A DNA stretch of 64,000 nucleotides from positions 41,444,762 to 41,508,761 of the forward strand of contig NC_053042.1 of assembly GCF_003473485.1 (NCBI RefSeq). Reading direction: 5' to 3'. This DNA comes from Medicago truncatula. Taxonomy: Eukaryota > Streptophyta > Magnoliopsida > Fabales > Fabaceae. Shown piece by piece: positions 48,556-61,053 of this stretch. The notes beneath the pieces are model-generated. The model saw only the letters and a program-made list of their open reading frames with translations, was not told the origin of the DNA and did not search any database. Each line of letters opens with the position of its first letter. The stretch's first letter is position 1. The position numbers and the translations under genes were made by a program.

Positions 48556-50438
48556 GTCTAATCAACAATTCTAGAACTTCACACACCTCCTTATTTGAAG
48601 AATCAAATATATCTCCAACAATAAAACTGCAAACCTGATTTTTCAATTCAATCCAGCTCCTCCCCACCTCTTTCTTACTTTTAGTACTTCTCATCAGTTT
48701 CCTCAAGCTGGCAAAATCAGCCCAGTTACCTTCAGCAGCAGAAAAATTTGATAAGAGCACGTAAGTTCCCGCCTTATTTGGCTTCATTTCCAAAACCTTC
48801 AAAGCTGCTAATTTCTGTATACTTGGTTGTTTATATTTTTTACAAGCTCCGAGAAGGGCTACCCATATAGACTCATCAGGCTTAAATGGCATATTCTCTA
48901 TTAGTTCATAAGCTTCTTTTACCCTTCCTGCACGACTGAGTAAATCCACCACACATGCATATATATCTCGATCCGGTGCAACATTATAATAACTGGTCAT
49001 TAACCTAAAATATCTCAGACCTTCGTCCACTAGTCCGGCGTGACTGCAAGCACTGAGAACTGCCATAAACACTATCTTATCAGGTTTAATACCTGATCCA
49101 ACCATCTCATTGAACAAATCAACAGCCTCTTTTCCATGTCCATGAGCACCGTACCCAATCATCATGGAAGTCCATGAGACCAAATTTGTGTGCCGCATTC
49201 CGCTAAATATTTTATGTGAATCAGCTACATTTCCACACTTCGCATACATATCTATAAGGGCATTGGATAATTCCAAGTTGTTATCCAGGCCTCTATGAAT
49301 GATTCCACCATGAAGCTGTTGCCCACAATACAGAATTGCTAAGTTTGCACATGCAGCTATAACACTAGTAAATGTGAAGCAATTCGGACTAAAACCTTCT
49401 GACACCATTTGTGAAAATATGCAGAGAGACTCATAAGAATCCAGTGTTTCAAATCCAGCTATCAAAGTATTCCATGTAATCGTATCTTTCTGAGTCATTT
49501 CACCGAATAATTGTTTTGCCTCAGATGCGCAACGACACCTGCAATACATGTCCAGTATGGCGTTCATCACAGGAAGATTGGACTCAAATCCATGATTAAT
49601 TACTGCAGCATGTACCTGCTTACCCAAGTTACTTGACCCAATTGAGGCACAAGCACTAACAGCAATTGAGAAGCTGAAGGGACTCAACTCTCCTTCCTCC
49701 TGTTCTCCATCAAAAAAGAAAACTATGTTAAACATATTTCATCTCGTGCTCGTATCAATGATTTTTTTTTTCATTCTTTCATCAATGACTCAAACAATAA
49801 AGTATTTACAATTTAAAACAGAATCTTACCATAAACATTTGGCGAAAAACACGAAGACCACCAAACGCATCACGTCGATGAGTATACCCAGTAATCAAAG
49901 TAGTCCAAGAAACAGCATTTTTAGTTCCAATATCCTCAAAAACCAATCTTGCATTATCCATACTATCACAACAAGTAGCATACATATCCATAAGTGCATT
50001 ATCAACATATATTGATGAACCTTGCGTACCAATCTTAATCGCCAACCCATGAACCAATTTCCCACACAAAAGAGCTTTCAAACTTTTACAAGCCTTCAAA
50101 ACCGCAGAAACAGTGAAAGCATTCGGCTTCACCCCATCTCTAAGCATATTAGTAAACACATTCCAAGCACGGCTGTGATGATTGCAGGAGGTGTAGCCGG
50201 TGATCATGGACGTCCAGGCAATAACGTCTCTGTGAGGCATTTCGTCGAACAGTGTGTGCGCTTCTTCGAACGAGCCTTTGTCAAAATAGGACTTTATGAG
50301 ATCCGTTGTTAAACCCGTTAAGTCTTTGGGATTAAAGGGTGTGTCATTTTGGATGCAGCGAAGAGAGTTTTGGACTGAAAATGGAATGGGTCGGAAATTC
50401 GTTGAGGATAGTAACTTTCTGCTACATGCCATTGGCAT
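48488..50438 (-). CDS. PGN: Pentatricopeptide repeat protein, PLS class, PGN-like
   Basis: Two minus-strand exons, 50438-49830 (203 codons) and 49699-48488 (403 aa plus stop), join in phase 0 to about 606 aa. PPR proteins bind organellar RNA base by base through stacked ~35-residue helical hairpins. Visible repeats include DLIKSYFDKGSFEEAHTLF, DVIAWTSMITGY, VDNALMDMYATC, NLVSWTSMMIGYGAHGHGKE and GIKPDKIVFMAVLSACSHAG. The C terminus has the E-type region (MPFKPDESIWVALLGACK ... TYVLLSNFSAAEGNW) and no DYW deaminase. It matches recalled Arabidopsis PGN (At1g56570; mitochondrial; stress and abscisic-acid responses) along its length, including the exon join at RQMFM|EEGELS. The ATG at 50438 is preferred over 50495, whose extra residues are not conserved. 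The intron is 130 bp. The N terminus is basic and Ser-rich, as in mitochondrial presequences. A 32-bp piece of the 3' coding end is duplicated past the stop. Confidence 0.93.
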
Positions 50439-52064
50439 TAACCTTGTTAACAAATGCTCAGAGCAATATTCACCAAACAAAAATGCTCCGAGCAATAACT
50501 ATGATTCCCTCGTGTCCTTAATCCTATACGATAATTTTTAGAGAAAGTTTTTGTTGGAAAATTCATATTTCCATCATCTCATTTTAATCGTTTGTTAGTT
50601 GTGCCTGGTTTCAAATAGGTCATACCATGCCGGACTTTGATAGACTTGAGGCTGACTCTAGCATAGGAAAACATTTGCAAGTATGAGTCTCGCCTAATGG
50701 CTTTTCGTAAACCTAATTTTTTGATCCGAGCTATTTAAAAGTCGACTTGATTTGAAAGCTTATTTACAAGCTTACTTCATATTATTTTTTATTTTATTTT
50801 TTTGAAAGATTCATATTAAATTTATTAAATAGTCTATTTTATCTACTTTTAAATAATTTAAATCGGCCTTAAAAATATTTTACGGTAAGGTTAGTCTATC
50901 ATCATAAGACATTAAAAGCCTATTTCATTATAAAACTTAAAGCCTATTTAAAAAGTTCATTATTTGAGTTGTTCTTACTTTTTATAATATAAATTATATT
51001 TTCATATAAATAAAAAATAAGTTTTAATAATATGCATAAACAAGTCGGTCTATTAGGTTTTGTAGTCTTTTATTGATAGCATAAGTCTGACCTATTTACT
51101 TAAATAGGTTTTTTCAAAAGCTTAAACCTAACATTTTTAACAAACAGGTCAGGTCATGCCTAAACAAGTCAGGTCGTAGGCTATGATAGACCGACATGGC
51201 AAAAGTTATTATGCATAAGACATTTCCTTATGCACCCTGCATAAACACTTCACAACCATCAGATCTAGTGTACACGTGTAATAATTATAGACTTCTCAAA
51301 CTACACCAAATCAAGGAATAAAGGAAAGAGGTATAAGTGCAATGCTCTTATAAGGAAGCATGAGCTTTATCTTCTCCGACCAAACCTCTACTCCGGCGCG
51401 GCGGTGACCGGCCCAAACAGGCGGCACCACCGTGTCGGAATTTTTAAAATCCAAACATAGATCTAGACATCCTTTTTCACGTACAGTTCAAAAATCCACT
51501 TAGTTTTCCAAAAAAAAACACACAAGTCCAGATCTACAAATCAAAATACGAAATAAATGAAAACAAAACTACATCTTCTTCGTTTCACGAATCCGATTCG
51601 GTCCGTTCCTTTCTTTGCTTCAGACTATGCTTCTTTCCTTTTGCTTCGATTCAGATTTGGGGATTTGTGAACGATTTGTGCATGTACTTGCTTCTTCTTC
51701 TCTCTTTCTTTTAGATCTGTGTTGCTTGCTGTTCCGAAACAGATGTGAAAAATGGAAGTTGATGACTTAATTGATTTGCACTTTGATTGTTGTTATTAGG
51801 TGTTGAGTTCGGAAGCCAAAAAATTGATAGAAGAGAAGAATTTGAAATTTGTAGTGTGTTGTGATTCTGATGATTGTTTGCTGGAAAAGTGTTTGATGGA
51901 TTTGTAGTGAAAGCTTAAAAAATGAATTGCTGGAAAATATTGTTGATGTTGTTCTTGATGAACTTCAAGAATTTTTTTATAATTTTTTATGTTTGATCTA
52001 AAAATAATGTTTGATAATTTTTTGCCAATTGTCAGTGTTTTGGAGCACAACTCACAGAAACCAT

Positions 52065-54606
52065 TGAAGGTGAGAAAAACATAAGAAGGGGGGGTTGAAT
52101 TGTGTTATCTTTTTCTTTTTCTTCTAACTGAAACAAGCAATTTAGAAGCAGATAGAGTTCTACTTCTGAATAGATGTTCAGAACTAGATGCAGCGGATAA
52201 GAACAGAGAGAAAGAGAGAAGCAAGACACAGACAATTTATACAGGTTCCTTCCACAAACCGGAAGTCAGCCCTGTCCCCCTTGCACTTCCAAGAGGAGTT
52301 CACTATGTAATATCTGATTACAACTGCTCAATACTATACTTAGTATGAGACTTCAAATTGCTCAAGCACAACTGCAAGAGACTTTCTATGCTCCTGAACA
52401 AGATCAAGAGACTTCTATTGCTCAAGCACAACTGCAAGAGACTTCCTAAATTCAAACAGAATTACAATGAAAAATGTTTGAGATTGAACACTTGATATAC
52501 AATCAGTGGTGTTCACAATACAAATCAGATAAAGACTCTAAAGATTCTAGAATTCCTAAGATGTAAGCTTTGTTAAGAAATTCTAAGTGAACTTTTGGAG
52601 TGAAGAGCAATTTCAACAGAGTTTATGCTTAGCTGATGCGTATATTGTTCTTAAGATACTCTGTGTCTTCAGTCCCTTATATAGAGGTCTGTGAGAGACG
52701 TTGAATTGTCAGCACATCCAAAATAGAGTCGTTTGAAGCTTTGATAATTCACCATTGATCCTTTGCCTGATATGGTTATTTTCCTATGAAGGATCAATTT
52801 CAAATGCGTTCCCAAAGTGTATAAACATTGTTTGCAGGTGATGACAGTCCGTCATATCACATTTTTAGAGTCTTTTTAATTAAGTTTTAATTCTATTTTT
52901 ATTAGTTTAGTACTTAATTTAGAGTCTTTTTAAATAAATTGTCATGTTTGAATCAAGTATTGAAATGATTAAAATTGGTGTTTATTATCATGATTATTGG
53001 TAACATGATCAAAGAAGAGTAAATCAGGAGGTGTCAAAAAAAGAAATGCTTTAAGAATTCATTAACAGACTTATTTTGATCTAAGAGAAAGAAAGAAAAA
53101 ACGTGACATGCAACATCAATTAAGAAGGCAGCTAGGTCACAAGGATTATAAGAAGAGGACTCACGGACAGAATTAAGAATTGACGTTGGGGAAAGTGAGC
53201 CGTACCAGGAGATCACAATTTTGGCCACATGGTTTTGGGAAGATAGAGCCGCACAGTAGGAATCAAGCCAGGAAGCACATGATAATTGGAGGACAACAAC
53301 AGCACCGTGAGATATAAACTGTGGAGCAAAGCCGGCAACGACAGAACTCTATCGGTTTATTTTCTTTATTATGTTGTTTATTCGTTTGATCATGTCTAGC
53401 TAATTTCCTTGTTGATTAAGCCATGATAAACCTATTGTAATATATGAATCAGTAGTTGATACTCTCTTTATTATTAATGTTATTCAGTCTTTATTCAGAA
53501 TTACTTGTGTTCATTGCTTTTCAGATAATTGCTTTGTATGACTATTAACCCTAGCTTCGTGCAATTACATGAATTGATATTAGGAATTGAATGACTATTA
53601 ACCCTAACTTTTAATCCTGAAATAGTAATCCTGTTTGATTCAACATAGGAACCTAGAGATAGGAAATTGAGGATCATGACTCATGAATTAACGTTCTTTT
53701 ATCGCTTCCGCGGTTATTCAATCGGTTTAAGAGATTACAAGGTTATAACCTAGGAAAGGGTTTTGAGTCAAGAGATTGATCAAATCTACTTAGTTAATTT
53801 GTCGTAAAGACTAAATAATAATTAGTAAATAAGGGAGGTAACTACTCATATAGAACAATAGGGGATTCATCGGCTTAATCATTCTTCTCAAATCATCTTT
53901 CAAATAACTTTTACTTACTTCTGTTACACTCAAATCATCTGCCTAGGGCAATCAAAATAACTTTTACATATCCTAAAATAATAACGTGTTTGCTATAATT
54001 GGAATTAATACAGTGGAACGATATTTATTACTACTTCGATAGTTATTGGTACACTTGTCAAATATCTATCAGCAGGCATAGCTGTTTTTCTTGTCTTGTA
54101 GCAGAGACAAAAACAGAGTAGTGGAAGTAGTGGTTGTACACTTCGTATAAACGTACTATGTCAACGCTCTTTGAAGAATTAGCATCCAATGCATTTCAAA
54201 CTAGCTGTTGCCACACTCTTCCAGTCTTCTGTAATTTCTAGGCGAGTTAGAGTCCTTGAAACAGCTTTTGAAACTTTGAGTTCAATTTCCTGATGAACTG
54301 CAGCTTCTGGTGATATATAGCTTCTGATGAACTTTGCTTCTAATGACGTCATCACTTCAGAAGCACTTTGTCTTCAGGAGCACTTCAAACTTCAGACGCA
54401 GTTTTCTTCAGATGCTTTAAGCTTCTCTTTTTGTTGATACTCTTGCTCTTTATTTGTTCTTTCAGGATCACTTTAAGATGTCAAATTTTGTCTATAGTCC
54501 TGTACAATTGAACAAATATTAGCGTATCCAATTTACAATTTTTTAATACTTTGTTATCTTCAAAACTCTTAAGGGTTAATATTGCTAAACACATTTTGTT
54601 CCAACA
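52065..54606. mobile_element. Solo LTR of a legume retroelement, interrupted by a second LTR
   Basis: Begins TGAAGGTGAGAAAAACAT and ends CACATTTTGTTCCAACA. A perfect 5-bp duplication ACCAT (52060-52064, 54607-54611) bounds it. Without the nested insert it is about 1.30 kb. The interior has 'AGAAGGGGGGGTTGAATTG' near the 5' end and a TTCAGA/CTTCTG-rich 3' half. A near-duplicate block, GCTCAAGCACAACTGCAAGA, occurs at about 52359 and 52420. No internal coding domain, so it is a solo LTR. Confidence 0.85.
52839..54071. mobile_element. Ty3/gypsy-like solo LTR nested in the 52065-54606 LTR
   Basis: A 1233-bp segment beginning TGATGACAG and ending AATATCTATCA, thus TGAT...ATCA ends. GCAGG is duplicated on both sides (52834-52838, 54072-54076). 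The 3' end resembles that of the LTR at 38772-39918. There is no primer-binding site or coding region, so it is a solo LTR. Confidence 0.88.
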
Positions 54607-55080
54607 ACCATTTCCACGACAAAATGGTTTTGGAGTACAACTCACAGAAACCATTTCTTTACTCCTCCTCCAATTGTGTCAGTCCAAACTGAATGATGGC
54701 AATGACTCTAGGTCCTTAGTTTTTTTCACCTGCTGGAAATCATTAAGTACATCTAATGGTTTTGGAGTACAACTCACAGAAACCATTTCCACAGCAAAAT
54801 GGTTTTGACATAATTTTATACAAAACATACTATAATAAGGACATTTGTGACTGTCATTGAACCAAACCAACACTCTGAAATCATCATTAAACTAAAATGA
54901 TGATTTCCGCGGTTTTAGTGTTGTTTCGTTTGGTTTCGCTTGGGAGGGTAAGGAAGCAATTATGTTGGGCTATCAGTTAATGAGCTGGGATGTATGCACG
55001 GTGCATAAAGATTCCTTATGCATGATAACCGCACCCGACCGACATGGCCTATTCTCAACCCTAACCGTAGTCGGTGGAGT

Positions 55081-56510
55081 ATTTAAGTGAAGTGAAATTC
55101 AATAAATGAAGTTATATTAGTGGAAAAAATGTTACATTAATATTTTAAACTGACAATTAATTTGAGACAGAAAAAAAATGTTAAAGTAACAATTAAAATG
55201 AGAAGGATTAAATAAATTCAGCCATTTGCAAAAAAAAAAAAAAATCTTAAAATAACTGACTTATTTCACTTTTTAATAAAATATTAATTACTTTTTTCTA
55301 ATTATAAGCTAAAAAAAGAGTGAAAATCACTAAGGTTAGTTAAGTAAAAAACCACTCGGTGTCAATGAAGAGAAAGATTAAAATACTAAAGAAAAGGAAA
55401 GGGGTTAGTTAACAAATTATATCACTAAAAACAAATTAGATTAAAATTGAACTTTGAAACATTAAAAGACAAGTTGTGATACAAAAGTAGAAGGAATTTG
55501 GGGAAGGTCATAGAGCGGACGGCAAAGGGCGCAGCGTTGAAGACGGAGGGCAGAGGTGTGGTTGCGGAACCTCGGGCAACGAAGGGTTGTAAGATGAAGA
55601 AGTAATATTTTCTTTTTGTTTTTTAATAAATCCTTTTTAATTGATGTGTAATAAATAAACGTGAACCATCGATTTATTAAGTTGCCACGTGCTTCTATCA
55701 AAGGAAATTGAGATTGTCATTTTCTCCCTAAATGGAGAGGATATGCACCCTTTTAAATTGACAGTTTAACATGTCCTGATCATTCGTAATTTTGTTTTGT
55801 GTGATTGCACGATTCCGATATGTGGCGATCTACCTTATACCTATACCTAATATATTATACCTAATATACTGACTGTCGGTTAATACTCAATCCACGACCG
55901 TTTTCAAACTAAAGAATACAACACAGGTCGTAAATTTGATCTTTCGCATCGTTTGTCTCCATACTATTCATAAATTTGTATTTTAACCGTTTGTAAATTT
56001 ACATTACTAATTTTTTTTCCCTATTTTAAGAAATATATATTTCTATACCTTTTATACATGTATATAATGATTTTGGGTGGCTTTTTCATGGAAATTTTAC
56101 CCTATACTCATGCATCTATACTTTCACACTTACAAATTAACCAAAATCCCAATTTTACCCTTTTTTATTGATCTTTTTAACATTTTTTCCACCCTCAATT
56201 TTAATATTTTCGTCCAGCATGTACATGTTTCCTCAAAAAACAATTTTATGTAGTTCTCCAGATAGCACTGTTCATACAACAACCCATGTGAATAAACTAT
56301 TAAATTTGTTGAAAAGGTTTTAAAAAAATTGTTCTTTTGCTGGGATATTTCTCGTTGCTCATCATCATATAGTCATTGTTCCTACAACAACTAATGCGAA
56401 TAACCTATTAAATTAAATCAAACTAGTATGCGGACCCGTGCGGTCTGATAGGCTTTATGATTCTATTTTGCTTGTGTATGATAGCTAAATTGAGGGTGAA
56501 CATAAAGTAA
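55081..56510. other. Intergenic stretch without a recognised gene
   Basis: AT-rich, with a GC-rich island at about 55490-55590 whose minus-strand translation (HTSALRLQRCALCRPLYD) has a few Cys residues but no family I recognise. An imperfect direct repeat containing ACAACAACCCATG / ACAACAACTAATG lies near 56275 and 56385. Confidence 0.5.
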
Positions 56511-56514
56511 GCAA

Positions 56515-57268
56515 TTTAAAAGAGTGGTGATACATACACACCCTTATGTGGCAAACCACCTTCTACACCCCTGTGTGGCATAGGGCAATTTTTTCCATTT
56601 GTAAAAAATAAGGGATAATTTTGTCCAAAACAAATCCTATCTCTCTTCCTTCACCCTCACTTTTCCTGTCCTCTTTCTCTTCTCACAGACCCTCCACCAT
56701 CTCCACAACCTCCACCAGCCCTTTTCTGTTTCCGGTGACGGCGGCGGCGACAATCACCACCACCACCATCGCCGCTTCAGATCTGACACTACCATCATTC
56801 TTGCAATTGTGTCCCATCGTCCTCCCATCAGAACCCAGAAAACACATCATTTAAAATCAGTCAAACAAAACATAGATCTGAAAGAAACAAAATCATCAAC
56901 AAGGTTTCAATTTTCAGATGTATTGCTCCAATCTTAGCAAAAAAGAAGAAGAGAGTTTGTTTGGATTTTGTTATCCCACTTTGTTTGGATTTTCTTCTTC
57001 CCATATGGGTTATGTGAAGATAAAACTTAAATGAATGAGGAAAATGAAAATGCATGAAGTGAAATGAAGAAAGAACCGGTTGATGATGAAGAGGGAGAGA
57101 TAAAGTGTAGAGAAAGAAAAATATGCAGAAAGAGAGAGAGGTGCGCGGTTTGACTTGAGAGAGAGAATGGTTTGGTTAGAAATTTTTTAAATTGAAATGC
57201 TACATAAGCTGCCACATGGGGGTGTATAATAAGGTGTGGGTAAAAGTGTGTCTTCGAAACATTGCTCA
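56515..57268. mobile_element. Putative TIR element with a GC-rich interior
   Basis: The left side has ACACCCTTATGTGGCAAACC and ACACCCCTGTGTGGC. The right side has GCCACATGGGGGTGTATAAT, the inverse pattern. The interior at 56730-56790 is rich in GGCGGCGGCGAC and CACCACCAC words. The tips and TSD could not be fixed. It is weakly related to 61054-61236. Confidence 0.45.
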
Positions 57269-57580
57269 TTCAAATTAGAACTCTTCATGACTACTGAATT
57301 AGGTAGGAAATACCGATGCTCTAATTTCTTAAGCAAATTAAAATGATTTGCTGCTTACTTCTGATGTTTTGGATGCTGCTGGTCTGTCAAATAGAATCAA
57401 ACATGAGATTTTAAGAGGAGCATACTTCAAAGTCTCAAGTCTATGCGATAGGTCAACCCAAATAGATTATTTGTTAAACATTCATTTTTTTTTTTTGTTG
57501 AAGGAATTTGTTAAACATTCATATATGTCAGAGAAAAATTAAAAGAAAAAGATGTTTTTCTAGTATATATATTTTTTTAA

Positions 57581-58526
57581 GACCATTTACAATGGTGTGT
57601 TTAATGTGCCATTCAACAGGCATTTTCATTGCAATGGTGTGTTTAATGGTAGTTGAATGGTGTGTTGGATGAGAGAGAGGTTGAACCAATTCAACACAAT
57701 TGAATGCAGACCGGATTGCCACGTGGCGCGCTGCCATTCGCTGAAAACGGGCGCGTGAGCAACACGCGCCGACAGGGCGCGTGAGCGTGCAGAGAGAGAA
57801 AATGATTTTTGGATAGATAAGGACACGTGACACGTTTTAATTGGTTGTCCGGATTCTTATCATTTTCATAATTTAACCTCAATTATTTCGTTGTAAATTA
57901 ATTTTTTTTTAAAAAAAAATTATACCAAAATTCATGATTTTTTTTCTCTATAAATAGAGACTTGGTTCATTTGATTTGGACATAGAAAAAAAACCAAGTT
58001 TTTCACTATCTTCTTCTTATTATTATCTTTCTATTAGCAAACTAAGTGAAGTTTTAATCTTATTTTTAGTGAAATGGATCCCAATAATAACCATTTCAAC
58101 AACCAAAATTATTCTAATTACCCATTTATTATTGTGTGTTGTGTGCTTGTTGTTGTCTTGCATTTTAAGTTATTTGTGTGTTGCGTGCTTAGTTTGTTGT
58201 ATTGCATTTTAAGTTAAGAAAATATAAATAAATTATTTAAATAAATTTTGTTTTTACAAAAAAAAAAAAAAAAATTAAGTGTATCTTTATTTTAATTTAA
58301 TTATAATCGATAATTTTAATTTTATGTAATTATAAAAACAAAAATATAAAATTAAATAAAGAATAAGAAATAAAAGGTGGTGGGGTAGGGTGTTGAATGA
58401 AAAAATCATTGGAGAGGTAAAAATTGAATGGGTGTTGAATTAAGAGAGAGAAAATGATGTGGAGTGTTGGGAATTAAAAAAGTAGGTGTTAAATGGTATT
58501 ATTATGTTGAACCATTGTACATGGTC
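57581..58526 (+). mobile_element. Non-autonomous PIF/Harbinger-type element
   Basis: A 946-bp element with ends GACCATTTACAATGGT and ACCATTGTACATGGTC, flanked by TAA (57578-57580, 58527-58529), the TWA target of this superfamily. At 58075 a frame starts MDPNNNHFNNQNYSNYPF, resembling the start of the proteins encoded by legume PIF/Harbinger elements, but it soon decays. A GC-rich block rich in GCGCG lies at 57715-57790. Confidence 0.82.
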
Positions 58527-58598
58527 TAAGAGATGACTTCTAGTACTTTCTTAAACATTCATATATTTGTTAAATAAAGGATAATATTAAAAAGTAAA

Positions 58599-58889
58599 GG
58601 CTTAAATATTGCATTCGTCCCTGCAAATATGCTTCGTTTTGATTTTAGTCCCTGTAAAAAAAAAATGTTTTTTGTCCCTGCAAAATATTTTGCAGGGACC
58701 AAAACTACAAAATGAGTTCAATCAGCGTGCGCCACGTAGGCATTTTGGTGACTTGTCATGACTTAAATGGGCCCAGGGGTATTTTTAAAAGACAGATTTT
58801 TTTGCACGGACTGATTTTTGAATTTTTATTTTACAAGGACCAAAACTTAAACGAGCCATATTTGCAGAAACGAATGCAATATTTAAGCC
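58599..58889. mobile_element. MULE-MITE of the GGCTTAAATAT family, copy 2
   Basis: A 291-bp element with perfect tips GGCTTAAATATTGC / GCAATATTTAAGCC. AAAAGTAAA is duplicated on both sides (58590-58598, 58890-58898). It shares subterminal 'CCCTGCAAATATGC' words with 36603-36884. Confidence 0.9.
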
Positions 58890-59299
58890 AAAAGTAAAAC
58901 ATAAATATATAAATTAAAAAGATCAAATGAATATATATGTCTATATGTACATAATTGCACTTACATTAACTAAGTATTCGCAGAGTATAAAGAGTATTAT
59001 TATATATTATATAAAAAAACTAACAAGTATTTATTCCAAGTTCACAAATCTTCATTAAACATTTAAACTAGTGGCAGCAACTACTTGTTAATATGTAGGG
59101 AATAATAAACAACTAAGCCAAAAAAACGGAAAGAAACATTGATAAACATAAATTTTGCTATTGCTGACTTGACAAATGAAACTACTCAAAATCTCCATTC
59201 TTCTTATCTGCCACAATAGCATAGTAAAATAAAATCAAAATATACTAAATTATAAATCATTTAAAGGTGCTTGGATCAGTTTGCTACAAACATGTCCCA

Positions 59300-60660
59300 A
59301 ATCAATTTAGAAGTTAGATGACAGAGGAAAACAAATGATATTGGTTGGCTATCATACAAGAGGAGGTTACAAACTATATGATCCAACCAACAAACAAGTA
59401 GTGATCAACAAAGATGTGATGGTTGATGAAATTAAAGAATGGAACTGGAACACTAAAGAGAAGAAGAATTCAACAAAAATATTGTTGGATTATGAGACTA
59501 CGGATAGAGAGAAGGCACAAATCGAACGAACCATGACAATGATCGAAACAATCGGCCAAGAAGAAACTAGCAAGCCAAAACATCTCAAAGGCATGAAAAA
59601 CACGAGGTGGATTGCTGCTATGAAGGAAAAGCTGAATGATCAATTGAGAAAAATCAAACATGAGAGTCCATTGATTTACCAACTAAAAAGAAAACAATAA
59701 GTGTTAAGTAAGGTGCATAAAGTGGAGCAGAATCCAAGTAGAGAAGTGAAAGTCCATACTTGTGGCTAGAAGATTTTTGTAAAAAGTTGGAATAGGTTTT
59801 GATGAAGTTTTTGCAAGAATCGAAACTATAAGGATGGCAATTGCTATTACAAGTTTGAAACAGTGGCACGTATATCAAATTGAAGTGAAATCAACATTCT
59901 TGAATGGAACTATTGATCGACTCGATCAATTGAGGCCTAAAGCAAACTTGAGAATGAGGTCTTTCAAAAATTAATATTTTTTTCCAAGGAAAAACTAATA
60001 TCTTTTTATAAAATATCAACCTTATTAAATTTTATTTTTCAACCTTTTTGAGATACATAACCGTTTATTAAATTATCATAATCCCATTTAACATTTATTT
60101 TTCAATAGATGATAAAGCTAACCAACTTAATCTTTGTTGAGACATTGTCGATCTTAAATTAAATTTTATAATTTTAATTTTAAAAAACTATGTTTCACAT
60201 AAGCAACATTTACAAGAATTGTTAACATTATTTATATGCAATATAAGCATTTGGAGAAGAATCGATCATTTTTACCCTTGTCAAGTTGAAATGGGCAATT
60301 GTAACCCAACTCTAACTCAAGTTGTAACAAGCTTAAGTTTGATAAATGAACAAAGAAAAGAAAATGTGGACTTCACTCAATTCCGAATGTTGATAGGATG
60401 CTTGAGGTACTTGTGCAATACAAGACCTGATTTGGCATTAAGTATTGGTCTATTGAGCCAGTTTATGCAAAATCTTGGAGTGTCTCACATGATAGCTGTA
60501 AAACGAATGTTAATATACATAAAAGGAAAAGTGGAGCATGCAATTTTGTTTTCAAACAATGATGAGAGTAATGAAGTGAGTGTGCTTAGTTGTACTAATT
60601 TTGAGTGTGTGTTTGTTACCACGTTTAATTTGCCTCCCACCGTGCTTTTATCTAACTCAT
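59300..60660 (+). pseudogene. Degenerate Ty1/copia polyprotein fragment
   Basis: Successive frames give pieces of a copia polyprotein in the right order. At 59335 the integrase C-terminus (GYHTRGGYKLYDPTNKQVV). At about 59595 the RT entry (TRWIAAMKEK). At about 59795 an RT core reading F-D-E-V-F-A-x-I-E-T-I-R and a VKSTFLNGT-like stretch. At about 60350 the RNase H side (FRMLIGCLRYLCNTRPDLAL). Stops, frameshifts and deletions separate them, and no LTRs were found. It is old and inactive. Confidence 0.85.
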
Positions 60661-61053
60661 AATTTCAAGTTTCACAATTATCACGATAACAGGACATTGG
60701 GACGCAAGAAAAGTGTCTCAAACGTGTAACCAAACAATGCATGAATAGTGCGGTGATAAGGAAGGTGTGCGTGCATTCAATTCAAAACAAATTTCTTCAT
60801 TTTAATTTTCTCTAAGATTTTCCCTATCTTTATATTCTAAATTGATCCCATTGAGTGAGTGTGAGATCAATACAATTACTAAATGAATAGTGGGTTCTAA
60901 CAAACTCTTGGTTTTGCATTGTAGATTTTTTTTATCCCCTCTTGTGAATAAGATTACTAGTTTGGAACTCGTGCTGATGCACACACAAAGTTATTTGTTA
61001 TCGATTGTTATAATATATCAATTATATCATTAAAAAATAATGTCTGAAATAAA

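Larger units (their letters stand above)
52034..54815. repeat. Three copies of a ~30-bp TTTTGGAG(C/T)ACAACTCACAGAAACCAT unit
   Basis: Copies start near 52036, 54624 and 54757. The last two are followed by ATTTC. The first was split from the others by the LTR at 52065-54606. They lie inside the Mutator-like element and may be its subterminal repeats. Confidence 0.75.
51198..55036. mobile_element. Non-autonomous Mutator-like element (possible Pack-MULE) containing nested LTRs
   Basis: Left end GGCAAAAGTTATTATGCATA, right end GCATGATAACCGCACCC; the inverted tips share GTTAT(T/C)ATGCATAAG and TTATGCACC.TGCATA. A perfect 9-bp duplication GACCGACAT flanks it (51189-51197, 55037-55045). Without the nested LTRs it is about 1.29 kb. 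Its left arm has a GC-rich block at about 51379-51440 (CTCCGGCGCGGCGGTGACC) that differs sharply from its surroundings and could be a captured gene fragment. No transposase is visible. Confidence 0.85.
50596..55080. mobile_element. Host repeat of the 'ATAGGTCA..ATGCC' type, split by the 51198-55036 insertion
   Basis: The left part (about 50596-51197) begins near TTTCAAATAGGTCATACC and carries AGGTCAGGTCATGCC-type words. The right part (about 55037-55080) ends GCCTATTCTCAACCC, which resembles the inverse of the left end. Removing the insertion and one TSD copy makes the sequence continuous through GACCGACATGGCC. It is probably a non-autonomous TIR element; the class is uncertain. Confidence 0.5.

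Noticed and set aside
50439..50495. Longer N terminus for the PGN-like protein
   Set aside because: The 19 extra residues are not similar to the recalled ortholog; the downstream ATGs at 50438 and 50432 fit better.
55462..55701. Cys-containing ORF in a GC-rich island, possible RING fragment
   Set aside because: The cysteine spacing does not complete a RING or other zinc finger, and no flanking exons were seen.
56621..56854. Ser/Thr/Pro-rich ORF
   Set aside because: Low-complexity sequence within a putative TIR element, with no recognised domain.
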